From: a virus
Direction: 5' to 3' (one strand)
Virus record (IMG/VR): IMGVR_UViG_3300050821_000310
Location: 1 to 25,036 of that record
Length of the DNA stretch: 25,036 nucleotides
Part shown: positions 1-9,801 of the stretch, piece by piece
How positions within the stretch are numbered: position 1 is the stretch's first letter
Layout of the letters: every line of letters begins with the position of its first letter
Position numbers and translations under genes: made by a program
Notes under the pieces: model-generated
The model's database searches: none
Seen by the model: only the letters and a program-made list of their open reading frames with translations
Told to the model about the DNA's origin: nothing

Positions 1-257
1 TCGATTCGCGCGGCGGCGAGATCACCGTGGCCGCGAAGCCGAACACAGGCATCATCGTCAGCGAGGCTTGGACGAAGTCTATCAACTTCATCAAATTCAG
101 ATCGGGCTCGCGCGATCATCCGGTCAAGCAAACCAAGGACAACTGCAAATTCGCCATCGCCGTCGAGACCGAAGGCAGCGCCCCGGCTACTGCATCAGCG
201 TCGCGGCAGCAGCCGCAGCGCGACACCGGCCACAAGGACCGAGAAGCCGGGAGATGA
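1..257 (+). CDS. 5'-truncated phage protein, C-terminal part, unrecognised
   Basis: The reading frame is open from the left edge (codons begin at base 3) to a TGA at 255-257, giving about 84 residues of a protein whose start lies outside the window. The visible part begins with a mixed, probably folded stretch (ITVAAKPNTGIIVSEAW, then SINFIKFRSGSR) and ends in a charged, Gln/Arg-rich tail that looks disordered. I do not recognise a family. Its position just before the prohead protease-capsid gene is where a terminase or other packaging protein often lies, but no terminase motif is visible. A GTG at base 27 could be read as a start, but the open frame upstream makes a truncated longer gene more likely. 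Confidence 0.45.
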   Translation, partial: DSRGGEITVAAKPNTGIIVSEAWTKSINFIKFRSGSRDHPVKQTKDNCKFAIAVETEGSAPATASASRQQPQRDTGHKDREAGR

Positions 258-261
258 GCGG

Positions 262-669
262 TTGCCGATTCTGCAATGGCGTTGCGCGCATGGTGAAGCA
301 CCAGCTGTCGTTATGGCGTGCGGTCGCACCGTCGAAATTGCGCCGCCCAATGATGCGGTCGATTCCAACCTCGTCCGCATCGAGGGCGATGGCACCATCG
401 AATGGTTCGGCGAAGCACCGCCTGTCATCAAGCGAGTCCTCTTCCAAGCCGGGATCACGCTGAAGCACAACCCGCCGCTTCTATCGCTGCTCTGCTGCGC
501 GGATCGCATCATCACCACCCCGGCCATCGGCCTCTATGCATCTGGCGGCGACGGCTGCTGGAGCGAAGTGCATTTCACCGAGACCGGCGCGCGTGAATTG
601 TCGCGCCGCCTGGACCAGATCGAAGAACGCCTCGCCGACATCGAGCGCCGCTTAGACCGCGACATCTGA
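262..669 (+). CDS. Small phage protein with C-terminal coiled coil, unrecognised
   Basis: This frame encodes 135 residues from a TTG at 262, preceded by GGGAG at about 249-253 with suitable spacing. An in-frame ATG at 313 (residue 18) is the alternative start. Residues 1-105 look globular, with hydrophobic segments such as IKRVLFQAGITLK and several Cys residues. The last ~28 residues (ARELSRRLDQIEERLADIER) form a heptad-patterned helix, probably an oligomerising coiled coil. No family is recognised. It sits 4 nt after the preceding stop and 53 nt before the capsid gene, so it is likely part of the head operon. An out-of-frame ORF at 254-463 overlaps it but lacks the coiled-coil signal and is judged a shadow. 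Confidence 0.6.
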   Translation: MPILQWRCAHGEAPAVVMACGRTVEIAPPNDAVDSNLVRIEGDGTIEWFGEAPPVIKRVLFQAGITLKHNPPLLSLLCCADRIITTPAIGLYASGGDGCWSEVHFTETGARELSRRLDQIEERLADIERRLDRDI

Positions 670-722
670 TCCCCGACACCGTCAACGCAATCGACCACCT
701 GCAGCCTGCGGGAGGAGTAGCC

Positions 723-2825
723 ATGCTCAAAAAAGCGAACGCCACCGTCACGCGCGACGACATCGAGCCTGATGATGACGAGTCCTACGAGGACTTCATG
801 GATCGCTGCTCCGACGAGATCGGCGACGATGATGTCTGTCAGATCATCTGGGACAACCGCGCCGCCGAAGGGCTGCGCTACAAGACCGTGGCCGAAAAGG
901 GCGACGGCCTTGAGTTCGTGCTGTCCGACGAGACGCCGGATCGCATGGACGATGTGATCATGTCCGATGGCTGGGACCTCGCGAATTTCAACAGGAACCC
1001 CATCGCGCTGTTCGGCCATCAGAGCAGCTTCCCCATTGGCAAATGGAAGAACGTCCGCGTCGTCGATAAGCAGCTGCGCGGCTTCCTTGAGCTGGCCCCG
1101 GAAGGCACATCGGATCGCATCGATGAAATCAGGCGGCTGGTCGCCGCCGACATTCTGCGCGCCGTCTCGGTCGGCTTCAGGCCGAAGGAGAGCAAGCCGC
1201 GCGCCGAATCCGATTGGGGCCTGTTCTTCACCAAGAGCGAGCTGGTCGAGACCAGCCTTGTGTCGGTGCCAGCAAATCCGAATGCGCTGGCAGTCGCCAA
1301 GTCGCTGAAAATTTCCCCCGCAACAATCGATCTGGTCTTCGTCGGGAAAGACGCAAGGGACGGGATCGAGCGGCGCGGGATCACTGGCGGGCAAGCCAAC
1401 AAATCATCGCTTGTGAGAAAGGGCGCGACAATGTCGTTCGCTCAAAGGATCACTGCTGCCGAGCAGCGCCTCAATGGCCTGCGCGACCAGCTGTCGGCAC
1501 ATTGGGAAAAGACCGACGAAACGAATGTCAGCGACGATCAGCTGAAGATCGCCACTGATCTTGGAGAGGCCATCGCGCGGGAAGAGCGCACGCTCGAAGC
1601 CCTGCGCGCTGCTGAAAAGAGCCTCGGCCAGCAATCCGATGATGGCCGCACCGTCGTCATATCGCGCGGCCAGCAGGTTCAGCGGATCGCTGAGCCGGTG
1701 CGACCGTTCGCGGTGGCAAGGAAGAAGATCGAACCGCAAGAGTTGCTGGTTCGCATGGGCGTCGTCACGCTGCGTGCGCATCAGACCAAAAAGCCCATCG
1801 ATGTCGTCATGCGGGAGACCTATGGCGACGACGAGATGCTTCGCGGGATGTTCGATTGGTACGCGAAGGCCGCCACTGCTCCAGCCATGACCAATGTCCC
1901 CGGCTGGGCGCAGGAGCTTGTTCAGCAAATCTATGTCGCGTTCATGGAAACGCTGATGCCGAAGTCGGTCTTCCCCCGGCTTTCCGGTTACGGGCTCTCG
2001 CTGCAGTTCGGCAACAACGGCAAGATCGTGATCCCGACCCGCGCGACGACGCCGACAATCGCTGGCTCGTTCGTCGGTGAAGGTTTGCCGATCCCCGTTC
2101 GGCAGGGCGCGTTCACTTCGCAGACGCTCCTGCCGAAGAAGATGGCGGTCATCACCACATGGACGCGGGAGATCGGTGAGCACAGCGTGCCTGCCATCGA
2201 GGGCTTGCTGCGCAACGCGATCCAAGAGGACACGGCAATCTCGCTCGATACCGTGCTGCTCGACAGCAACGCGGCAACGCTGGTACGGCCCGCTGGCATC
2301 CTGAACGGCATCGTCGGCCTGCCGCCTACGGCTGGCGGCGGCTTCAATGCGCTGGTCGGCGACATCAAGCAGATCAGCGGCGCGCTGCTGACCGGCACCA
2401 AGGGCAACGTCCGCACGCCGGTCTGGCTGATGAACCCGCAGCAGGTCAACAGCATCGGCCTGACGGCGGCTCCCGGCATGGGCGTGTTCCCGTTCCGCGA
2501 GGAAGTTAGCGCGGGCAACCTCGGCGGCTGGCCGATCATCGACTCGGGCACCGTGCCGCTTGGCACAGTGATCGCGCTCGATGCTGCCGACTTCGTGTCG
2601 GTCGGCGACGAGGCTCCTCGCTTCGAGATCAGCGATCAGGCAACGCTGCATTTCGACGACACCGCTCCTGCCGACATCGTCGGCGGCGCGGACCCCGGCA
2701 CACCCGCCAACCCGGTCAAGTCGCTGTGGCAAACCGACAGCCTCGCACTGCGGCTGATCCTGCCCATCAACTGGACCGTTCGTCGCGCTGGTGTCGTCGC
2801 TTACGTCTCTGGCGTCACCTGGTAA
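723..2825 (+). CDS. Fused HK97-type prohead protease and major capsid protein
   Basis: This 700-residue protein joins two head proteins that are normally separate. Residues ~45-205 match a prohead maturation protease: a conserved His in ALFGHQ (His99), the likely nucleophile Ser149 in AVSVGF, and the family signature ELVETSLVSVPANPNALAVA. Residues ~237-310 are a charged, helical, scaffold-like delta region. Residues ~390-700 are an HK97-fold major capsid protein, with a capsid-entry segment near MTNVPGWAQELVQQI and later LLRNAIQEDTAISLDTVLL. The protease would cleave the delta region and itself during capsid maturation. The ATG at 723 follows a strong GGAGGAG. A second in-frame ATG at 1431 could yield capsid precursor alone. 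Family assignment is firm; the cleavage site cannot be read from the sequence. Confidence 0.93.
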   Translation: MLKKANATVTRDDIEPDDDESYEDFMDRCSDEIGDDDVCQIIWDNRAAEGLRYKTVAEKGDGLEFVLSDETPDRMDDVIMSDGWDLANFNRNPIALFGHQSSFPIGKWKNVRVVDKQLRGFLELAPEGTSDRIDEIRRLVAADILRAVSVGFRPKESKPRAESDWGLFFTKSELVETSLVSVPANPNALAVAKSLKISPATIDLVFVGKDARDGIERRGITGGQANKSSLVRKGATMSFAQRITAAEQRLNGLRDQLSAHWEKTDETNVSDDQLKIATDLGEAIAREERTLEALRAAEKSLGQQSDDGRTVVISRGQQVQRIAEPVRPFAVARKKIEPQELLVRMGVVTLRAHQTKKPIDVVMRETYGDDEMLRGMFDWYAKAATAPAMTNVPGWAQELVQQIYVAFMETLMPKSVFPRLSGYGLSLQFGNNGKIVIPTRATTPTIAGSFVGEGLPIPVRQGAFTSQTLLPKKMAVITTWTREIGEHSVPAIEGLLRNAIQEDTAISLDTVLLDSNAATLVRPAGILNGIVGLPPTAGGGFNALVGDIKQISGALLTGTKGNVRTPVWLMNPQQVNSIGLTAAPGMGVFPFREEVSAGNLGGWPIIDSGTVPLGTVIALDAADFVSVGDEAPRFEISDQATLHFDDTAPADIVGGADPGTPANPVKSLWQTDSLALRLILPINWTVRRAGVVAYVSGVTW
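1415..1433 (+). promoter_or_regulatory. Internal ribosome binding site and in-frame ATG for capsid precursor
   Basis: GAGAAAGGG at 1415-1423 lies 7 nt before an ATG at 1431 that is in frame with the protease-capsid fusion (codon 237). The ATG falls at the boundary between protease and the charged delta region, where a separate capsid gene would begin. Initiation here would give a 464-residue capsid precursor in excess over the full fusion, as expected from the stoichiometry of capsid to protease. Internal initiation is inferred from spacing and position only. Confidence 0.5.
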
Positions 2826-2855
2826 GCGGCCCCTTTGGCAACAGGAGAAAGCAAC

Positions 2856-3212
2856 ATGACGAACCAAGACCACAAGGGCGGCGAAAAGCACAGCACTGAC
2901 ACCAAAAAGCGACTCGCCGACGAGAAGACGGCCCGCGAGAAAAAGCAGGCCGAGCAACGCGCTGCGTCGGCGGGCGTGAAGCCGACGCCAACGCAGGAAG
3001 AAAATGATCTCGCCGCATCGGGCGAGCATCTGACCGAGCACGAGCCGGATGGCTCGCCGCCCGATCCGAACGTGACCCAGCCGCCGACCGAACCTCCGCC
3101 GACCGAAGGCGAAGGCGGCGCTGGCACCACTTCGCGCGAAGCGAAGCCCGCTGCACATAATCAGCGTGGCGACTATTCGACGCGAGCCGCTGCACCCGCG
3201 AAGCATGAATGA
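2856..3212 (+). CDS. Small charged, Pro/Glu-rich phage protein
   Basis: The start is set at the ATG at 2856 because AGGAGA at 2843-2848 lies 7 nt upstream; an in-frame TTG at 2835 has no such site. The 118-residue product is very hydrophilic. Residues 1-40 are Lys/Glu-rich and likely helical (KRLADEKTAREKKQAEQR); residues 60-95 are Pro/Glu/Thr-rich and probably disordered. No family is recognised. It lies between the capsid and portal genes and overlaps the portal start by 4 nt (ATGA), so translation of the two is probably coupled. A head-assembly accessory role (scaffold-like or decoration) is a guess from location and composition. Confidence 0.7.
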   Translation: MTNQDHKGGEKHSTDTKKRLADEKTAREKKQAEQRAASAGVKPTPTQEENDLAASGEHLTEHEPDGSPPDPNVTQPPTEPPPTEGEGGAGTTSREAKPAAHNQRGDYSTRAAAPAKHE

Positions 3213-4559
3213 GCAATCGCGGTTGGCTGGCGCGCATCGCCAACCAGTTCGTGCGTCGGGGTGAAGGCGACTATCACCCCGGCCCGTGGCTATTGCCGAT
3301 CACCGGAGGCTGGTTGCCTTCCGGGGTCGGCGAGAGCATCAACTGGTGGCAGCGCGGCTTTGATCCTATCGGGCTTTCAACGCAGTCGGCGATGGTTGAG
3401 GCATGCGTCTCAGCCTATGCGCAGACCGTCGCGATGTGCCCCGGTGATCACTGGCGGCTGAACGACAAGAACGGCAGGGACCGAGTGAAAAACTCGGCCC
3501 TGTCCCGCATCCTGCGCCACCCGAATGACTACCAGTCGATCAGCGACTTCCTGCTGAACGCCACGCGCTCGCTCTACCTCGACGGCAACGCCTATGCGCT
3601 GGCGCTGCGCAATGATCGCTTCGAGATCGACGAGCTGCATCTGATGGACCCGAAGCTGTCCTATCCCCGGCTGGCGACAACCGGCGACATTTTTTATTCG
3701 CTGTACGGCAACGACGTGATCGAGAAGCGCCTCGGCTACGAGCAGCTGGTCGTGCCGCAGCGCGACGTGCTTCATATCCGTCTGCACACGGTGCGGCATC
3801 GCTTCCCGACACCGCTGATCGGCGAGTCGCCCATCGTCGCGGCCTACAGCGATGTCGGCATGAGCAGCGCCATCGCGGCGCAGCAGCTGAAATTTTACAT
3901 GAACGAGGCGCGGCCATCGGCGGTGCTCTCGACCGATCTGCAGCTGGACAAGGATCAGGTTCAGGCGCTGCGGGATCGCTGGAATGAGCAGGCCAAGGGC
4001 CTGCATCAGGGCGGCACGCCGATCCTCACCGCAGGGCTGAAAGTGCAACCATGGGCGCAGGGCGGCAAGGATGCCGCCACAGCGGAGATGCTGAAGCTGA
4101 GCAACGAGCATATCGCGCTCGCCTTCCGCATCCCGCTGCAGGTGCTCGGGCTTGGCGGCACGAACCTTTCGTCGACCGAGCTGCTGATGCAGAGCTGGGT
4201 CGCATCGGGCCTCGGCTTCGCGCTCAATCATATCGAGGAAGCCATCGGCCTGCTGTTTCAGCTGAAGGGCCAGCCCGACGAATATTGCGAGTTCGACACC
4301 GCAGCGCTGCTGCGCTCGGCGATGAAGGACCGCATCGAAGCGCTGGCGCGTGGCGTTCAGGGCGGCATCTTCGCGCCCAATGAGGCCCGTCAACAGGAGG
4401 GCCTCGACGCCGTCAAGTTCGGCGATGAGCCGCGCGTGCAGCAGCAGGTCGTGCCCTTGAGCGCTGCGGCCAATATTCCAGCCGCGCCAGCGCCCGCCGC
4501 CGCGCCGCCGGCTGCTGCTTCAGACGACAAGCCACCGCCTCCAGAAAAGGGCGACCGCG

Positions 4560-5791
<1,232 letters not shown>

Positions 5792-5792
<1 letters not shown>

Positions 5793-6436
5793 TGGCCGAC
5801 ATCTGGGTCAAGGTGCTGGAGCCGGCCGACAGTTACGCGCTGCTGACGCTGGATGAGCTGAAGGGAATCCTCAACATCTCCGAAAGCGACACCAGCGAAG
5901 ACGAGCAGCTGAATATGTGGATCGACCAGTATTCCGATGTGATCGCCACCATGTGCAATCGCGTCTTCGCCAAGGAGAAGGTCGCAGAGACTTGGCGTGG
6001 CGACACCATGCCGTTCGATTGTCCCCGGCTGTTCCTGACGCACTATCCGGTAGCCGACGCCGATATCGAAACGGTGGAGTCGCCGCGAGGCGCGCTAGTC
6101 GATCCCTCGCGCTACGAGATCGAGAACGGCTCGGGCAAAATGCGGATCGAGGGCGCATGGTCGGAGCCGGTCACCGTCACGTATACGGGCGGATATGATC
6201 TGCCGGATGAAGCGCCCGACGCGCTGAAGACCGCTGCAGGCCTTTTGATCCAGGCCGCGCGCATTCAGGCTCGGCTGAACGCCACCAGCGGCATCAAGTC
6301 GATCTCGCATCGCGAGAGCCGCGTGATGTTCTTCGACGTGCAGCAGATGACCGGCGCGACCGGATCGGGGCCGCTTGCGGAAGCCGCCAGCACCGTCAAC
6401 GCGCTGCTCTACAAGTACATGCGCTTTTATGTTTGA
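5792..6436 (+). CDS. Gp6-like head-tail connector (neck adaptor)
   Basis: The 214-residue product looks like a Gp6/phage connector protein, the adaptor ring that binds below the portal. The N-terminus has the usual pattern, a short strand followed by LLTLDELKGILNI and an acidic helix (EDEQLNMWIDQYSDVIATM) with a second helix around NRVFAKEKVAETW. The middle is beta-rich, with VTVTYTGGYDLPDEAPDALK, the motif typical of the family, and a C-terminal helix follows (ALKTAAGLLIQAARIQARL). Its start overlaps the preceding stop by 1 nt (TGATG). Placement after portal agrees with a neck role. Confidence 0.85.
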
Positions 6437-6845
6437 GGCAAAGCTCGACGGCCTCGACCAGCTGCTGCGAAAACTCGACACCTTCAGCGGGCAGATCGAG
6501 GCGCTGCACAAGGCGGTCCCGCAGGAGCTGTTGGAATGGCAGCGCGACGACATGCGCCGCAAATTTCCAACCGTGAATGTCGAAGCGAGCGAGACCGAGA
6601 CAGCGGCCAGCACTGAAATCTGGCCGCGCTCGCGGATCGACGAGGGGCACCATCCTTCTGGCGGCCCGAAGCAGCACGCCGTTGGCCGCACCGCACCGAG
6701 GCAGCACCGGATCAACCGCGCGCCGCCGAAGCAACATCGCGGCCCGCTGCCGCGATCCAATCGACCTGTCCTGCGCGAGGAGCTGGTGCAGAAGCTGCAC
6801 GACCGCATGCTCAAGCTGGCAAGCGAGGCGATGAAATGGCCGTAA
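6429..6845 (+). CDS. Putative neck / HK97 gp10-like protein
   Basis: I chose the ATG at 6429, which overlaps the connector stop by 8 nt, giving 138 residues. The open frame extends upstream to 6375 but that part lies inside the connector gene and looks like a shadow. The N-terminus FEAKLDGLDQLLRKLDTF resembles the start of HK97 gp10-type and related neck proteins, followed by helices (ALHKAVPQELLEWQRDDMRRK). The middle is unusually rich in Arg, His, Pro and Gln (residues ~75-115) and basic, and the C-terminus is helical (REELVQKLHDRMLKLASEAM). Family assignment is tentative; gene order supports a head-tail joining function. Confidence 0.6.
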   Translation: MFEAKLDGLDQLLRKLDTFSGQIEALHKAVPQELLEWQRDDMRRKFPTVNVEASETETAASTEIWPRSRIDEGHHPSGGPKQHAVGRTAPRQHRINRAPPKQHRGPLPRSNRPVLREELVQKLHDRMLKLASEAMKWP

Positions 6846-7180
6846 ACCTCGACGTGCTGCTGCAGAGCCCGACATTCGATTTTTGGGCGGTGCCTGTGAC
6901 GTTCATGCCGGTTGGCCTCGACCCGTTTGATGGGCGCGGCATTCTCAATACCTACACCACCGATGTGGTCGGCATCGACGGCTCGCTCTATTCCGACCAG
7001 CGCACCATCCTCGACATTCGCGAGAGCGAGTTCGCGGTGCTGCCCAGGCAGAACGACCACATCGTCATCCCGCTCGACTGCAACAACGTGCCGAAGGGCG
7101 AGTACGTCATCGTCGATGCGTCGAGCGACGGCGGGGGCCAGACCATGCTGACCATCAAGAAGTATCAAACGATCATGTGA
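6836..7180 (+). CDS. Putative head-tail joining (stopper-like) protein
   Basis: The 114-residue product is beta-rich and compact, with strands around FWAVPVTFMPVG, FAVLPRQNDHIVIPLD, GEYVIVDASSDGGGQ and TMLTIKKYQTI. Size, fold pattern and position between the gp10-like and terminator-like proteins fit a head-completion/stopper or FII-like joining protein, which closes the portal channel or bridges to the tail. No diagnostic motif is visible, so this rests on size, predicted beta content and synteny. The start overlaps the upstream gene by 10 nt. Confidence 0.55.
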   Translation: MAVNLDVLLQSPTFDFWAVPVTFMPVGLDPFDGRGILNTYTTDVVGIDGSLYSDQRTILDIRESEFAVLPRQNDHIVIPLDCNNVPKGEYVIVDASSDGGGQTMLTIKKYQTIM

Positions 7181-7183
7181 GCG

Positions 7184-7816
7184 ATGGGCATCACCGACAC
7201 GCAGAGCTTCGCGCTGGTGATCCGCGACGTGTTCTACGATGCCCTGAGTTCAGATCCATTTTTCGCCGGTTATACCTGCCGCAAGAACAAGATGCTGTCG
7301 GTGCAGCCGCAGCTGCTGCCGTATCTCGGCGTCTACATCCTCGACGAGACCATGCTGCCAGACGGCGATGCCAACGCCGGCCATATCCGGTTCTCGCACA
7401 CACTGCGCGTCGGCTTCTCGGTGATGATCGCGAACAACGATCAGGTGGTCGCAGAGCAAGGCGTCGACGCGGCGTGGTGGAAGATCATGAACCGGCTGTG
7501 GCCGGATCAGAACATCATGAACCTGCTGAACAGCAGCAATCCCGACAACACCCGGATTGAAGGCGTCACGCGCGGCGTGCGCCGGCATGTGTTCGGCACC
7601 GCTGGGCTCAACAACGAGACGCCGCTCGCCGAGATGCAATACGACGTCTCGATTTTCTACCGCACCGGCTGGCCGCCGATCATCACCGACACGCTGGACG
7701 AGATCGATGTCACGACCGGCATCAAGATCGGCGACACGCAGGACGAGATGGATCAGCGCCAGCAGGTCACGCGCAGATACCTGTTCGACATTTCCAAGAA
7801 GGAGAAGCGACGATGA
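7184..7816 (+). CDS. Putative tail terminator (Mu gp37-like position)
   Basis: The 210-residue product starts with a helix (FALVIRDVFYDALSSDPFF) and has a beta-rich middle (LPYLGVYILDE, SHTLRVGFSVMIANNDQ), a helix with WWKIMNRLW, and a strand-rich end (MQYDVSIFYRTGWPP). This alternation resembles tail terminator proteins, which cap the tail tube and sheath at the end facing the head. Its place directly before a DUF2635-like gene and the sheath gene matches the Mu order (gp37, gp38, gp39/L). The start at 7184 lies 3 nt after the previous stop. Function is inferred mainly from synteny. Confidence 0.6.
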   Translation: MGITDTQSFALVIRDVFYDALSSDPFFAGYTCRKNKMLSVQPQLLPYLGVYILDETMLPDGDANAGHIRFSHTLRVGFSVMIANNDQVVAEQGVDAAWWKIMNRLWPDQNIMNLLNSSNPDNTRIEGVTRGVRRHVFGTAGLNNETPLAEMQYDVSIFYRTGWPPIITDTLDEIDVTTGIKIGDTQDEMDQRQQVTRRYLFDISKKEKRR

Positions 7817-8160
7817 GAGTTAAGAGCAAGGTGGCGCTGCGTGGCCTTCGTCATCGCGAGCGTGTTGCGAAGTTGAATGAGGCGGCGGCTCCTGGCATTC
7901 GCGTCGTGCCTGCCAAGGACGAGTATCGCAAAGTGCTGAAGCATCCCAAGGCTGGCGGCTTCCCTGAGACGGGTAGCAAGGAATGGCCGGATGATCGCTT
8001 CACCAAGCGCAGGCTGGCCGATGGTTCAGTGACGCGCGAGGCCCAAGAGAAGGTCGAGCAGCACCACGACAATGGCGAGCACAGACAGCGCGACCAGCGG
8101 TCGCAATCGCGCCACCGCGTAGAGCACCAAAGCACGGATGATCCGAAACCCGCCGCCTGA
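7813..8160 (+). CDS. DUF2635-like (Mu gp38-like) small tail protein
   Basis: The 115-residue product overlaps the preceding gene by 4 nt (ATGA). Residues ~27-74 carry the pattern of the DUF2635 family found before the sheath gene in Mu-like phages: PGIRVVPAKDEYRKVL, then GGFPETGSKEWPD, then FTKRRLADGSV. The N-terminal 26 residues are basic, and the C-terminal ~35 residues (many Gln, His, Arg) look disordered, longer than usual for the family. The function of this family is not known to me. The stop codon lies inside the terminator-like palindrome that follows. Confidence 0.6.
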   Translation: MRVKSKVALRGLRHRERVAKLNEAAAPGIRVVPAKDEYRKVLKHPKAGGFPETGSKEWPDDRFTKRRLADGSVTREAQEKVEQHHDNGEHRQRDQRSQSRHRVEHQSTDDPKPAA

Positions 8161-8174
8161 TCAGGCGGCGTTTT
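8151..8174 (+). terminator. Perfect palindrome plus T-run between neck and tail genes
   Basis: CGCCGCCTGA (8151-8160) is followed directly by its exact reverse complement (8161-8170) and then TTTTCATTTT. As RNA this folds into an 8-bp GC-rich stem with a GAUC loop followed by U residues, the form of an intrinsic terminator. The stop codon of the DUF2635-like gene is in the apex. The sheath gene follows with AGGAGG 5 nt before its ATG. It may partly attenuate transcription into the tail genes or define mRNA ends; no new promoter was recognised between it and the sheath. Confidence 0.7.
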
Positions 8175-8194
8175 CATTTTGACAGGAGGCTTCA

Positions 8195-9769
8195 ATGCCG
8201 ATCAGCTTTGCCAACATCCCCGCCAACATCAAGGTGCCGCTCTATTGGGTCGAGATCGATCCGTCGATGGCAGGCCTGCCGACCATCAATCTGCGGGCGC
8301 TGCTGGCCGGCGTGATGACAGCCGATGGAAACGCGCCGCACGACATTGCGCTGCCCATCGGGAGCCAGGCGCAGGCTGACGAGGCCTTCGGCGAAGGCTC
8401 CGAGCTGGCGCGGATGTTCAAGGCCTTCTTCGCCAACAATTTTGCGAACGAAGTGTGGGGATTGCCGCTGCAGGAGCCGAGCGGCGCGTCAGCTGGCACC
8501 GGCAGCATCGGCATCACCGATGCGCCGACCGCCGCTGGCACGATCCATCTCTACATCGCAGGCGATCATGTTCCTGTGAATGTCGCGACCACCGACACTA
8601 CAGCCGGCATCGCGCAGGCCATCGCGGACGCGATCAATGCCGATGTGACATTGCCTGTGACTGCATTGGTCAGTGCTCCGGGCGGTTCGGACGTCGATCT
8701 GACTTCGACCTTCAAGAGCGTCAACGCCAACGAGATCACCGTGTCGCTGAACTACTACGGCAGCCGTGGTGGTGAGCAGACCCCGGTTGGCCTCGGCATC
8801 ACGCTTCCGGCCAATGGCTTCCTGACTGGCGGCGTCGGCACGCCAGACATGGACACGGCGATCATCAACCTCGGCGAGGAGCCGTTCGAGTACGTGGCGA
8901 TGCCCTACACCGACAGCGACAGTCTGTTCGCGTGGGATCAGGAATACGGCTTCACCGATCAGGGCCGATGGGGCTGGCAGCGCGAGCTGTTCGGCCATGT
9001 GCTCTCGGCCAAGCGCGGCACCTATGCCGATCTGCTGCTATTCGGCGATCAGTACAACAGCGGCGTCGAGACCATCATGTCGTTCGAGGTCGCGAGCCCG
9101 TCGCCTGCGTTCGAATGGGCTGCGGCCTATACCGCGAAAGCGCAGCGTGCCTTGATCAACGATCCGGCGCGACCGCTGCAGGCGCTGACGTTGAACCAGA
9201 TCAAGGCCGCGCCGATCCATCAGCGTTTCGACTTCGTCGAGCTGAACTCGCTGGCATCGAACGGCCTCGCCATCCAGAAGATCGGCGGCGACAACCAGCC
9301 GATGATCGCGCGGGAGCAGACGACCTATCAGGTCAACCAGTACGGCCAGCCCGACGACGCTTACGAGCTGGTGACCACGCTGGCAACGCTGGCGAAGCTG
9401 CTGCGCAATCAGAAGCAGGCGATCACGTCGAAATATCCGCGCCACAAGCTGGCTGATGACGGCACCAAGTTCGGCCCCGGTCAGGCCATCGTCACTCCCG
9501 GCATCATCAAGGCCGAGCTGATCTCGGAATATCAGCAGGATATGTACAACGGCCTCGTCGAGAACCTTGCGGCGTTCAAGCAGTACCTGATCGTCGAGCG
9601 CGATCCCAACGACCCGAACCGATGCAACGTCCTCTATCCGCCTGACCTGATCAACCAGCTCCGCATCTTCGCCGTGCTGGCGCAGTTCCGGCTGCAATAC
9701 GACCGGGGCATCGACACCCAGATCATCGGTCAGGCGCAGCCGCCATACAACGCGGCCTCGGGCCTCTAA
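8195..9769 (+). CDS. Contractile tail sheath protein (Mu gpL-like)
   Basis: The 524-residue product matches the Mu-type tail sheath, which surrounds the tube and contracts on infection. Landmarks are the N-terminal ISFANIPANIKVPLYWVEID, the segment LPIGSQAQADEAFGEGSELA, a variable outward domain (~105-215), EPFEYVAMPYTDS, and the conserved C-terminal domain with RPLQALTLNQIKAAP, VERDPNDPNRCNVLYPPDL and the final strand region LAQFRLQYD. Length is normal for Mu-like sheaths. A strong AGGAGG at 8184-8189 sets the start. It presumably is one of the most highly made tail proteins, consistent with that ribosome site. Confidence 0.95.
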   Translation: MPISFANIPANIKVPLYWVEIDPSMAGLPTINLRALLAGVMTADGNAPHDIALPIGSQAQADEAFGEGSELARMFKAFFANNFANEVWGLPLQEPSGASAGTGSIGITDAPTAAGTIHLYIAGDHVPVNVATTDTTAGIAQAIADAINADVTLPVTALVSAPGGSDVDLTSTFKSVNANEITVSLNYYGSRGGEQTPVGLGITLPANGFLTGGVGTPDMDTAIINLGEEPFEYVAMPYTDSDSLFAWDQEYGFTDQGRWGWQRELFGHVLSAKRGTYADLLLFGDQYNSGVETIMSFEVASPSPAFEWAAAYTAKAQRALINDPARPLQALTLNQIKAAPIHQRFDFVELNSLASNGLAIQKIGGDNQPMIAREQTTYQVNQYGQPDDAYELVTTLATLAKLLRNQKQAITSKYPRHKLADDGTKFGPGQAIVTPGIIKAELISEYQQDMYNGLVENLAAFKQYLIVERDPNDPNRCNVLYPPDLINQLRIFAVLAQFRLQYDRGIDTQIIGQAQPPYNAASGL

Positions 9770-9801
9770 CCCACCACACCATCAGCAAACAGGAGTGACC
9801 A

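Noticed and set aside
1404-3206. 600-codon open frame on the minus strand
   Set aside because: It is antisense to the capsid gene, and its composition (Arg, Ala, Asp, Val runs) is that of a GC-rich shadow frame.
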